The notes under the pieces: generated by a model
The model's database searches: none
What the model was told of the DNA's origin: nothing
Seen by the model: the letters and a program-made list of their open reading frames with translations, nothing else
Translations under genes and position numbers: made by a program
From: Actinocrispum wychmicini
Lineage (GTDB): Bacteria; Actinomycetota; Actinomycetes; Mycobacteriales; Pseudonocardiaceae
Direction of reading: 5' to 3'
DNA: 64,000 bases
NCBI RefSeq assembly: GCF_004345645.1
Contig: NZ_SLWS01000002.1
Coordinates: forward strand, 496,001-560,000
In this document: positions 1 through 7,803 of the stretch, piece by piece
Layout of the letters: each line of letters opens with the position of its first letter
How positions within the stretch are numbered: position 1 is the first letter of the stretch

Positions 1-256
1 GCAGCGACGACCCGTCCGAGACGAAGCCGCCGGGCAGCAGGCTCTCGTGCACACAGCGTTCGACGTGCCGGCGCACGACGAGCTGCAGGAACTCGGCGGC
101 GGTGCACTGGTCCAGGGTCTTGCCGGGGACCGCCAGCGGAAGGATCTCCCGCATCGTCATCGCCATCGTCCGCGGCAGCCCCGTCAGGTGCGACAGGGCC
201 ATCACGGTCAGTGTCTTGCCTGAGGAATAGGTGCCGGACACCGCGAGCTTGACCAC
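1..256 (-). CDS. P-loop ATP-binding protein, partial (AvrD operon, third gene)
   Basis: Only the N-terminal ~85 residues are in the window; the gene continues past base 1. The start is GTG at 256-254, with an AGGAGAG ribosome site about 6 bases upstream. Residues 7-14 read GTYSSGKT, a Walker A motif (GxxxxGKT), right after a hydrophobic beta strand (VKLAVS), so this is a nucleotide-binding P-loop NTPase of the small AAA/kinase-like kind. It lies 29 bp downstream of the AvrD gene on the same strand, so co-transcription is likely. Its role with AvrD is unknown; a kinase acting on a small sugar or ketone substrate, or an NTP-dependent regulator, would both fit. The family cannot be fixed without the rest of the protein. 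Confidence 0.75.
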   Translation of the reverse strand, partial: MVKLAVSGTYSSGKTLTVMALSHLTGLPRTMAMTMREILPLAVPGKTLDQCTAAEFLQLVVRRHVERCVHESLLPGGFVSDGSSL

Positions 257-285
257 GTGAATCTCTCCTGTCGTCGAATCCTTGA

Positions 286-1266
286 TCACGGCAACCGGTG
301 GGCGACATCGCAGTCGAGCGACATCCCGGCGCAGGCGCCGAGAATCCGCGCGGTGCGCCAGACCGAGTCCCCCATCTCGACCAGCCCGGGGTCGGTGAGC
401 CGAGTGTCGACGTCGCCAGGCCACGGGCGACGCGGATCGCTTGCCACGATGGACGTCTGCCGCATCCAGAGCGTGTCGCTCTCGCCCCGGCTCAGCCCGT
501 CGGTCTCGTACAGCAGCACCTGGGCCAGCTGGAGGCTGGACACGAAACAGTCGATCATCGACAGCGACGGCTGGTACGCCGCCTCCATGCCCGTCATGGC
601 GACGCCCGGCCCGGACTGGTCGACCTTCGCACTCGCCCGCATGTCCTTCTTGGACACAACGATCTCGCGCATCCCTTGGCCGCGTGCGATGAAGGCGGTG
701 CCGTAGCAACGGCGTTCGTCCGACCCGAGGAGCTCCTCCGACAGGTCGAACCGGGTCTCGCCGGGCAGCGGCGACGCGGATCGGTGCTCGATCTCGCACC
801 GGACCTTCATGGCACCCACTCGTGCGTCCACAATGGACACGGTCGCGCCGGGCAGCACGGGCTCGGTCGACGCGGCCCGCCAGGTGGCTCGCAGCGCCAG
901 GTCGGAAAGGTCCTCCTGGGGTTGCGAACCGGCCCGCAACACGACCCGGCGCAGCCAGGCGTCGGCCCGCTGCCCCGCGTCCAACCCCAGGCCGGCGGCC
1001 AGGAAGAACTCGCCGAGCCGCGCGCCGAGCAGCACCCCGTCGATCGTGCTGAGGTGCGGGCGGAGCTCGCCACCGGACTTGGTCGACCACCCCTCCGGGT
1101 ACCGGATCGCCGCCGTGGCCTGGATCGTCCGTTGGCCGCCGTACTCCACGGTGACCGCCACGTCGTCGACGTCGTAACGGACCCGCTGGTAGCCGTGTCC
1201 GAAGAACCGGGTCTCGGCGGCTCCGAGGTAGTCGTCGATCGAGTCGAGCATGGTTTCGGTGCTCAC
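286..1266 (-). CDS. AvrD family protein (syringolide-type synthase)
   Basis: 326 residues from GTG at 1266, which overlaps the stop of the upstream hotdog gene as GTGA, so translation is coupled. An open frame extends farther upstream but lies inside the hotdog gene. The N-terminus reads SIDDYLGAAETRFFGHGYQRV, and later segments RPHLSTIDGVLLGARL and MKVRCEIEH follow; these match my memory of the AvrD family. In Pseudomonas syringae AvrD makes syringolide elicitors from a beta-keto acid and xylulose (established). The neighbouring thioesterase could supply a free beta-keto acid (inference). The operon order hotdog - AvrD - P-loop protein suggests a small diffusible butyrolactone-like signal or metabolite. 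Family assignment is good; substrate and product are unknown. Confidence 0.82.
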   Translation of the reverse strand: MSTETMLDSIDDYLGAAETRFFGHGYQRVRYDVDDVAVTVEYGGQRTIQATAAIRYPEGWSTKSGGELRPHLSTIDGVLLGARLGEFFLAAGLGLDAGQRADAWLRRVVLRAGSQPQEDLSDLALRATWRAASTEPVLPGATVSIVDARVGAMKVRCEIEHRSASPLPGETRFDLSEELLGSDERRCYGTAFIARGQGMREIVVSKKDMRASAKVDQSGPGVAMTGMEAAYQPSLSMIDCFVSSLQLAQVLLYETDGLSRGESDTLWMRQTSIVASDPRRPWPGDVDTRLTDPGLVEMGDSVWRTARILGACAGMSLDCDVAHRLP

Positions 1267-1724
1267 GTCGCCCCCTGGTCGACCGGCGGCGTCGGGCGCC
1301 TGCTGACCACGCAGGTCAGCCTCGCGGTGCACGTTCGCCGGCCGAGGTCGTCGGTGATGATGATCTGGTAGGTGGCGGTCGACTGGGCCTCGTGCAGCGG
1401 TGTGCACGTCCCGGTGACCGTTCCGGCGGACACCCAACGGTGATGGGTGCAGGACAGTTCGAGTCCGGCCGCGTTCCCGTCCGGCCCGGCGTGCAGGAAG
1501 GCGGCAACCGACCCCAGTGTTTCGGCGAGCACGGCGTTCGCGCCGCCGTGCAGGATGCCGAACGGCTGCCGGTTTCCGTCGACCGGCATGGCACCGGTCA
1601 CCAGACCCGGCCGACAGGTGAGCACACGGATACCCATGCGCCGCACAAGCTGTTCCGCCCGAAAATCCGAATGTATTTCCACCGGCCCCAGAGTGGGTCC
1701 GGTCATCGTGAACTCAGTCGCCAT
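1263..1724 (-). CDS. Hotdog-fold thioesterase (PaaI-like)
   Basis: 153 residues from ATG at 1724; the open frame reaches back to 1856, but that part has no family features. The segment QPFGILHGGANAVLAETLGS is the usual hotdog-thioesterase active-site region (HGG followed by a helix with an acidic residue), and length is typical of PaaI/4HBT proteins. Such enzymes hydrolyse acyl-CoA or acyl-ACP thioesters as cytoplasmic multimers. It is the first gene of the operon and overlaps the AvrD start by 4 bp. A likely job is releasing a beta-keto acid for AvrD, or editing its substrate (inference). Confidence 0.85.
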   Translation of the reverse strand: MATEFTMTGPTLGPVEIHSDFRAEQLVRRMGIRVLTCRPGLVTGAMPVDGNRQPFGILHGGANAVLAETLGSVAAFLHAGPDGNAAGLELSCTHHRWVSAGTVTGTCTPLHEAQSTATYQIIITDDLGRRTCTARLTCVVSRRPTPPVDQGAT

Positions 1725-2003
1725 GACGACGACAGCGCAGATCGCACTTATTCCCCCTGATGAACGATTTCTCCCCGACCGCAAGTACACCCGCGGGACG
1801 GCGAAGGTCGCAAGCAATGGACCGGGCCTGGCACCAAGCTGCCAGCCGCGCACCAAGGGACGCCCCTTCGGGCGGGCGGTTAACCGGCCACCAGATCCGG
1901 GCGGAGTTCGCTACACTTATCTTTGAGCTGTCTCATGATAGCCGTCATCCCACACCGCTATCCAACCACGAAGATCACGATTTCCGGCAGGAGTACTGCG
2001 GTC

Positions 2004-2966
2004 ATGTCCGTGGATGTGTTGAGCGAGACCGTGGCGGCCATGCGCACGGGAAGGCCTCGATCCGTGCTGACCGAAGCGCGGGCACCGTGGGGACTGCGGT
2101 TTCAACCACGCGCCGGTGCCAGCTTTCATGTGGTGCTCGAAGGCACCTGTTGGTTCATGCCCGCCCAAGGGCGACCACTGCCGCTCGGACCTGGTGACGT
2201 GGTGTTCCTGCGCAGCGGGTCGGGCCACGGGTTGGCGGACCGGCCGACCACGCCGTTGGTCGAGTTCAGACCCGAACAGGTGAATCATTCGTCGCCCATC
2301 GGCCGCCTGTCCGTGCCCGGCACGGGCGAGCGGGCGGCGCTGCTGTGCGGCGCGTACCAACTGGAGCGCGCCCGACCGCATCCGCTGCTGATCAGCCTGC
2401 CTGAGACCGTGCACCTGCCCTGCCGGCCGGGCCAGCCGACGGCGCTGCGTTCGGCGGTCGAACTCCTCCGCAGCGAGCTGCGGGACTACCGGCCTGGTGG
2501 CGACGCCATCGTCAGCTCACTGGTCGACGGGATGCTCGTGTACGTGCTCCGGGAATGGCTGCACGAGCAGCCGCGGGACACGGCGGAAGGGTGGGCGGTG
2601 GCCATCGCCGACCCGGCGACCGCCGGCGCCCTGCGCAACATCCACCGCGATCCCGGGCGGCCGTGGACCGTTGACGCGCTCGCCGAGGACGTGGGCCTGT
2701 CGCGGGCGGCGTTCTCGCGCCGGTTCACCGCGCAGGTCGGTGAACCACCGCTCACGTACCTCACGCGGTGGCGGATGACCACCGCGGGCCGGCTGCTGCA
2801 CGAATCGGGACTCCCGCTCGGCCGGGTCGCCCAACAGGTCGGCTACACCTCGAGTTTCGCCTTCGCCAAGGCGTTCAAACGGGAGTACGGAATCGCTCCC
2901 GGCGGTTACCGCAAGCTGGCGCGGGAGGACACCGGCGCCGATGAGCACTCGCGGCCGATCAGGTGA
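2004..2966 (+). CDS. AraC family transcriptional regulator with cupin sensor domain
   Basis: 320 residues. ATG at 2004 is chosen because GGCAGGAG sits 10 bases upstream and the protein then starts just before the sensor domain; an open frame back to 1923 has no supporting site. The N-terminal half looks like the cupin_6/AraC-binding type (WFMPAQGRPLPLGPGDVVFL is a typical cupin strand pair). The C-terminal ~100 residues carry two HTH motifs, with LAEDVGLSRAAFSRRF and VGYTSSFAFAKAFKREYG being classic AraC signatures. It is divergent from the AvrD operon across about 280 bp and could control it (inference). Its 3' end overlaps the convergent LuxR-type gene by 61 bp. Ligand unknown. Confidence 0.9.
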   Translation: MSVDVLSETVAAMRTGRPRSVLTEARAPWGLRFQPRAGASFHVVLEGTCWFMPAQGRPLPLGPGDVVFLRSGSGHGLADRPTTPLVEFRPEQVNHSSPIGRLSVPGTGERAALLCGAYQLERARPHPLLISLPETVHLPCRPGQPTALRSAVELLRSELRDYRPGGDAIVSSLVDGMLVYVLREWLHEQPRDTAEGWAVAIADPATAGALRNIHRDPGRPWTVDALAEDVGLSRAAFSRRFTAQVGEPPLTYLTRWRMTTAGRLLHESGLPLGRVAQQVGYTSSFAFAKAFKREYGIAPGGYRKLAREDTGADEHSRPIR

Positions 2967-3178
2967 TCGAGCAACCCGAGGCGCGCGGCGGTCACCCCCG
3001 CGGCGAACCGGTTGTCGGCGTCCAGCTCGGCCATTATCCGGGCGATCCGCCGGCGCACGGTCCGTATGCTGCTGTACAGCCGGCGGGCGATCTGCTCGTC
3101 CTTGTTGCCGTTCGCGAGCAGCCGGATAATAGCCAGTTCTTCGGGTGTGAACCGGTCGTCAAGAATTCGTGTTCCCAC
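2906..3178 (-). CDS. Stand-alone LuxR-type HTH protein
   Basis: 90 residues from GTG at 3178. Residues ~10-60 form a GerE/LuxR HTH: FTPEELAIIRLLANGNKDEQ, then IARRLYSSIRTVRRRIARIM. This matches the usual LT-x-RE-x-x-x-L...I-A..L-x-x-S-x-x-T-V pattern, with Arg pairs where TVK/H normally occurs. There is no receiver or sensor domain, so it is either a minimal regulator or the C-terminal remnant of a longer one. It ends inside the AraC gene (convergent overlap 2906-2966) and is divergent from the amidohydrolase at 3403, which it may regulate (inference). Confidence 0.7.
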   Translation of the reverse strand: MGTRILDDRFTPEELAIIRLLANGNKDEQIARRLYSSIRTVRRRIARIMAELDADNRFAAGVTAARLGLLDHLIGRECSSAPVSSRASLR

Positions 3179-3402
3179 TTATCCCCCCACGGCCAATACC
3201 GTCAGCCAGCCTCCCGGCGGTGAGTCTATGAGCCCGAACCGAAACGGGCAACCGAGATGAGACCGGGCTCCCACACCGAGACGCTCGGACATCGACACGA
3301 GCGGATGAAACATTGATATTCCCGACCACGGGGACTTAGCTTGGACGTCGATCTGATTCACAATCTCCGGCTGTCGAGTCATTTACCTGGGAGGCCGTTT
3401 TC

Positions 3403-4701
3403 ATGCCGCACACCTTGATCCGTGGTGGCCGGATTCTCACCCTGGACGCGCGGGGCAGCGTATTTCCCCAAGGTGACCTGCTGATCGACGGCGGCCGGAT
3501 CCGCGCGGTGGGGCCGGAGCTGACCGCGCCCGAGGCGGCCGAGGTGATCGACGCCGACGGCATGCTCGTCCTGCCGGGTCTGATCGACACCCACCGGCAC
3601 ACCTGGCAGACCGCTTTCCGGCAGTTCGACTCCGCGCTTTCGCTCAGCGCGTACATCGACGTGGCGCTGCGCGGTTTCGGCGACCGCTGCCGGCCCGAGG
3701 ACGTGTACGCCGGGACGCTGTGGGGCGCCCTGTCCGCCCTGGACGGCGGCGTGACCACGCTGCTCGACTGGGCGCACGTGATGAACTCCCCCGAGCACGC
3801 CGACGCGTCCGTGCAGGCGCTGCACGACTCCGGGATGCGGGCGGTGTTCGGCCACGGCTGGCCGGTGGGCAGGCAGCTGGACTTCACCGCGCCGCACCCC
3901 GCCGACCTGCGCCGGGTGCGTGAGTACCTGCTGCCCTCCGACGACGGGCTCGTCACGCTGGCCATGGCGGCGAAAGGCCCGGACTTCAGCGGGATCGACG
4001 TCGCCGCCCAGGACTTCGCGTTCGCCCGCGAACTGGGCGTCCCGATCACCAGCCACATCGCGGCCGGCCGGCCCGGCGACCACCAGCAGGGGATCCGGCT
4101 GCTCGACGACGCCGGGCTGCTCGGCCCCGACCTGACCGTCGTGCACGCCAACGGCGCCAGCGACGACGACCTCAAGCGCCTCGCCGCGCACGGCGTCACC
4201 CTGTCGTTCAGCCCCCAGATCGAGCTGACCATGCCGGGGCTGGGTGCGGCCGCCGCGACCCACCGGCTGGTGAACGCGGGCCTGCGGCCCAGCCTGAGCG
4301 TGGACACCGAGACGGCCGCGAGCGGCAGCCTGTTCACCCAGATGCAGCTCGCCCTGGCGACGGCTCGGGCCGCCACCCCGGACGACGAGCCGGCGTTGAC
4401 GGCGAACGCGGTCCTGCGGATGGCGACCGTCGACGCCGCGCACACCCTGCATCTGGAGCACCGGACGGGTTCCCTGGAAGTGGGCAAGGCCGCGGACGTG
4501 ATCCTGCTGCGGACCAACGACCTGAACCTCGCGCCGGTGTCGGCGCCCGAGGAGTCCGTCGTCCTGGCCGCGCATCCCGGCAATGTCGACACCGTTCTGG
4601 TCAACGGCAGGGTGGTCAAGCGGGACGGGTGCCTCGTCGGCGACGTCGACCGCGTCCGCGAGCTGGTCACGGCCGCGTCCGCGCACCTGCTCCAGCGGTG
4701 A
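3403..4701 (+). CDS. Amidohydrolase family protein (cytosine deaminase/atrazine chlorohydrolase-like)
   Basis: 432 residues with GGGAGG in front of the ATG. The fold is a metal-dependent amidohydrolase: an N-terminal beta sandwich (LIRGGRILTLD...GDLLIDGGRIRAVG), then PGLIDTHRHTWQ with the HxH metal pair, ITSHIAAGRPGD and VVHANGAS with further His ligands, and SVDTET with the late Asp. The C-terminal LEVGKAADVILL closes the sandwich. Members deaminate or dechlorinate N-heterocycles or cyclic amidines in the cytoplasm. The 224 bp in front of it is a divergent promoter region shared with the LuxR-type gene. No neighbouring pathway genes reveal the substrate. Confidence 0.88.
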   Translation: MPHTLIRGGRILTLDARGSVFPQGDLLIDGGRIRAVGPELTAPEAAEVIDADGMLVLPGLIDTHRHTWQTAFRQFDSALSLSAYIDVALRGFGDRCRPEDVYAGTLWGALSALDGGVTTLLDWAHVMNSPEHADASVQALHDSGMRAVFGHGWPVGRQLDFTAPHPADLRRVREYLLPSDDGLVTLAMAAKGPDFSGIDVAAQDFAFARELGVPITSHIAAGRPGDHQQGIRLLDDAGLLGPDLTVVHANGASDDDLKRLAAHGVTLSFSPQIELTMPGLGAAAATHRLVNAGLRPSLSVDTETAASGSLFTQMQLALATARAATPDDEPALTANAVLRMATVDAAHTLHLEHRTGSLEVGKAADVILLRTNDLNLAPVSAPEESVVLAAHPGNVDTVLVNGRVVKRDGCLVGDVDRVRELVTAASAHLLQR

Positions 4702-4756
4702 ACACCGGCCGATCGGCTCCTGATCGGAACGCGTGCGCTGTGGTACACACTCGTTC

Positions 4757-6166
4757 ATGCGCAGGAGGATCCTTGCAGTAGCGATTGTCGCCGCGGCAGT
4801 CGCGGGAATGTTCGACTCGACTGCCGTGGCACGGGAAAACCGTCCCGTTTTGACTGATTCCCACCCGTGCGCGGGACAACCCGAGTTCACGTGCTCGATG
4901 TTGACCGTGCCGCTCGACCATCACGGCCGGACGCCGGGTTCGCTGAAACTTCAGGTCGCGGTGGCCGACAACGCCAACGCGCCCAAAGGTGTGCTGCTGT
5001 TCCTGACCGGCGGGCCCGGCCAGCCCGGGGTGCCGGCGATCACCCGGCTGGCCGGCCAGCGGCTGCCGGAGATCGCCGCGAACTACCGGTTCGCCATGAT
5101 CGACCAGCGCGGCACCGGCGACTTCGGCGCGATCAACTGTCCGCAACTCCAGGCGCAGATGGGCAGTTCGGACATTGCGACGCCGACCCGGGGCGCGGTC
5201 CGTGAGTGCGCCGGAATCCTCGGGAACACCGCCGGCCTGTACGGCACCGACCAGACCGTCGCCGACTTCGACCTGTTCCGCCAGGCACTCGGCGCCAAGA
5301 AGATCACAGTGGACGGAGTGTCGTACGGTTCCTTCACCGCGGCCCGGTATGCCATCGCGTACCCGCGCAACACGCAGGCGATTGTGCTCGACTCGGTTGT
5401 CCCCCACCACATCACCCCGACCGATTCGCTGTACCTGGCCGGTCTGCGGGGCCAGGCACGAGTGTTGCGTGACGCGTGCACCGCTGCACCGGCCTGTGGC
5501 TTCGACCCGGCGGACGATCTGGCGCAGGTCGTGCGCGGCCGTAGTGTCGCGGACGGTGTCCGGATCTTCGACATGATCGTGAGCTACGAGTTCGAGGATC
5601 CCACGTACCGCCAACCGAACCTGCCCGGCCTGCCACCCGGTGTCGGCGACCTGATCGGCTCGTTGCACGCGGCCCGCACCGGAAAACCGGCCCAACTGGA
5701 CGCCCTGCTCACCGCCTTCGCCTCGGGCGGCGACCCGGTCAACCGATTCAGCTCCGGCCTGCACGCGGCAACACTGTGCGCGGACATGCGGTTCCCCTGG
5801 GGCAGTTCGGCCACACCGGAGTGGATCCGCCCGTTCCTGCTCACCCTGACCGAGAAGTCCCTCAAGCGCGGCGACGTCTGGCCGTACACCCCAGCGGTCG
5901 CCGTCAACCAGGGCTTCATCCAGTCATGCCTGCCGTGGCCGGCCGAACGCGCCGTGCCGAACCCCGCCGACCCCCTCCCGAACGTGCCGACCCTGATGGT
6001 CAACGGCGACCACGACCTGTCCACCCCACTGGAATGGGCCGAGAAAGAGATCCCGCTGGCACCGCACGGCAAGTTCGTCATCGTGAAGGGCGCGTCCCAC
6101 TCGATCCAGAACCGCGAACGCGGACACGCCGGCCGCGACGCGGTCATCAACTTCCTGAACGGCTAG
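4757..6166 (+). CDS. Secreted alpha/beta-hydrolase peptidase (S33, Tap/SlpE-like)
   Basis: 469 residues from ATG 4757, chosen because the protein then begins with a clean signal peptide: RRR, a hydrophobic run (ILAVAIVAAAVAG), and a plausible cleavage site near TAVA. The family pattern follows: oxyanion region LTGGPGQPG, FAMIDQRGTGDFG, nucleophile elbow GVSYGS with Ser189, a late Asp in NGDHDLSTP, and His in GASHSIQN. Cys residues (CAGQPEFTC) fit an exported protein. Streptomyces Tap and SlpD/E relatives cleave N-terminal tripeptides outside the cell. It starts 55 bp after the amidohydrolase gene on the same strand. Substrate specificity is not visible. Confidence 0.88.
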   Translation: MRRRILAVAIVAAAVAGMFDSTAVARENRPVLTDSHPCAGQPEFTCSMLTVPLDHHGRTPGSLKLQVAVADNANAPKGVLLFLTGGPGQPGVPAITRLAGQRLPEIAANYRFAMIDQRGTGDFGAINCPQLQAQMGSSDIATPTRGAVRECAGILGNTAGLYGTDQTVADFDLFRQALGAKKITVDGVSYGSFTAARYAIAYPRNTQAIVLDSVVPHHITPTDSLYLAGLRGQARVLRDACTAAPACGFDPADDLAQVVRGRSVADGVRIFDMIVSYEFEDPTYRQPNLPGLPPGVGDLIGSLHAARTGKPAQLDALLTAFASGGDPVNRFSSGLHAATLCADMRFPWGSSATPEWIRPFLLTLTEKSLKRGDVWPYTPAVAVNQGFIQSCLPWPAERAVPNPADPLPNVPTLMVNGDHDLSTPLEWAEKEIPLAPHGKFVIVKGASHSIQNRERGHAGRDAVINFLNG

Positions 6167-6250
6167 GTGTGTCGCGCGTTCCCGGACCATGAAACTCCCC
6201 TAGTTTGGCTGTCCACTATGTCCTGAACCGAGGCGCCCCCCGCGTCTACT

Positions 6251-6520
6251 TTGGACCGAGTTGTTTCGTCCTGCACCACGACTGTGCGCGCCTTGGCCGA
6301 CGCGCGCGCCAAAGGCTCCACGGCACCGTCCACTGTGATCGTTCCCGTTCCCGACATCCCTGACGCGGCGCTGCCCGCTCTCGACCTGTCCGCGGGTCTG
6401 GCCTACCTCTCCGCCTGCGCGACCAGCGTGACCGCCGTACGCTTGGCCGACGAGTCCCTGCACATCACCGGCGCGTTCCACCTGGGCGGCGTACACCCAT
6501 ACTGGCTCGTGACCCGACAA
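6251..6520 (+). pseudogene. Remnant of a CHAT-domain protein
   Basis: The frame reads DRVVSSCTTTVRALADARAK and then LAYLSACATSVTAVRLADES followed by LHITGAFHLGG. The first piece resembles the VVSSYTPT-x-RAL segment of actinobacterial CHAT (caspase-like) proteins; the second is the catalytic-Cys region (YLSACxT) with LADExxHxxxAFxxAG. The roughly 60-100 residues normally between them are missing, the protein breaks off just before the expected GTLW segment, and the N-terminal TPR region is absent. This looks like a deletion-scarred relic. It ends where the LEG1-like gene begins, in a different frame. Confidence is limited by the short length. Confidence 0.6.
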
Positions 6521-6546
6521 ACACCGCTGGGGGGAGAACATCCACC

Positions 6547-7494
6547 ATGTCCACGCCCGTGGAGCTCGCTGAACTGGATCTGTTCCATGCCTGGTCCGAA
6601 GCGCCGGCGCTGACCGGAACGTTCGACCCGTTCACCTTCCACCACCGGATGGCGGCCTACCGCCAACTGATCGACGCCACCAACCATGCCGGCCTGTTCG
6701 GCCCGGACAACCGGCGCAACCCGTTGTGGGGGCTGATGTTCCAGGCCCAGTGGCAGTTCCGCAGTGGCCGCTTGGGGCGGAACAGCCGCCAGGACGGGCA
6801 CATCGACCCCGACGCGGCGTGGGGGTACGGCAACTATTCTCTCAATGTCATCCCGTGGTTGGGGGCTGTCGAGGCGGGCACAGTGCCAGATCTGGTCATC
6901 GCTGGGCCGTCTGTCGCATCCCGGTTTCGTTACGTCAGCGGCGGTGGCGCCGCACCGGTTCAGGTGCCGCCGGAGTTCGAGAAAGGTGTCGCGGACTGGC
7001 GTGACTATTTCAGACTCGTCGCCGCGACCGAGCGGGGCACCGACCAAGAACCGATCCGTTTCGCATTGTGGCGGGCACACAGAACATGCCTGGACGTGGT
7101 GGCCACGCGCGTCGCAAACATTGACCCGGCGCCTTATACAGCCGCCGAGTTGGCTTTCTTGCAGGGGTGGTGCCGAATGGTCCTCTACCTGGACGCCGCG
7201 GCCTGGCCCACCGACTTCGACTTCATGACCCAGTACGGTCTCGACGTCCTACCAGAACAACTGCTGCCCCAAAGCGACCTGCCCCCAAGGGTCCGCAGCA
7301 ACGTGCGAAACGTACTCACCCTCGCGCGGACCCCGGTATGGCGGCACAACCTCAACCTCTGGATGTGGCGCCGGATCATGCGCACCCGCAAAGCCAGAGA
7401 CGAAGTCGTGACAATGCTCGACGCCCTGTTCAACCCCAACCCGGCCAACACAGCCAACAGAAGACGAATGATCGGTTACCTCCTGCGCCCCTGA
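6547..7494 (+). CDS. LEG1-like protein (bacterial homologue of vertebrate LEG1)
   Basis: 315 residues from ATG 6547, with a GGGGGGAG site about 11 bases upstream. It shows the order of motifs I know from the LEG1 (liver-enriched gene 1) family: DPFTFHHRMAAYRQLIDAT near the N-terminus, NPLWGLMFQAQWQFRSGRL, then GYGNYSLNVIPWLGAVEAG, a short variable loop, FEKGVADWRDYFRLV, and RFALWRAHRTCLD. There is no signal peptide, unlike the secreted animal proteins, so it is probably cytoplasmic. The family's biochemical function is unknown. A few bacteria carry it, perhaps by transfer (inference). It sits alone between a CHAT relic and a sedolisin. Confidence 0.72.
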   Translation: MSTPVELAELDLFHAWSEAPALTGTFDPFTFHHRMAAYRQLIDATNHAGLFGPDNRRNPLWGLMFQAQWQFRSGRLGRNSRQDGHIDPDAAWGYGNYSLNVIPWLGAVEAGTVPDLVIAGPSVASRFRYVSGGGAAPVQVPPEFEKGVADWRDYFRLVAATERGTDQEPIRFALWRAHRTCLDVVATRVANIDPAPYTAAELAFLQGWCRMVLYLDAAAWPTDFDFMTQYGLDVLPEQLLPQSDLPPRVRSNVRNVLTLARTPVWRHNLNLWMWRRIMRTRKARDEVVTMLDALFNPNPANTANRRRMIGYLLRP

Positions 7495-7803
7495 CAAACC
7501 ACGATCGACTCGCCGTACTGGCCACGACCCGCGTCCCTGACCAGCCGACACCGACTCACCCACGCCACCGGCCGGATTCGTCACCGACCCGGTGCTGCCG
7601 CAGATCGCCGCTACGCTCCCGCCCAGCCAAGTCGGGGGCTGGCCGGTGATCGTTGGATGCCGGGTAAGTTCTTTTTCTCTGTTTTGTTGCGGTATCTGGG
7701 TATACGCTACCAATGGCCGTACCGGTGATTCGGCGACGGAGTTTTAATCCGGCCAGCACGTGACGACCCTGCGTTCGCGTGCCGGGATTCCGGAGGAATG
7801 CTG
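7495..7803. other. Intergenic region upstream of the sedolisin gene
   Basis: 309 bp without a convincing gene. The first ~170 bp is GC-rich and featureless to me. From about 7668 to 7745 there is a T-rich and AT-rich patch (TTTTTCTCTGTTTTG, then GGTATACGCTACC) that probably holds the promoter of the peptidase gene. I cannot assign -35 and -10 boxes with proper spacing. GGAGGA at 7792-7797 is the ribosome site. Confidence 0.45.
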
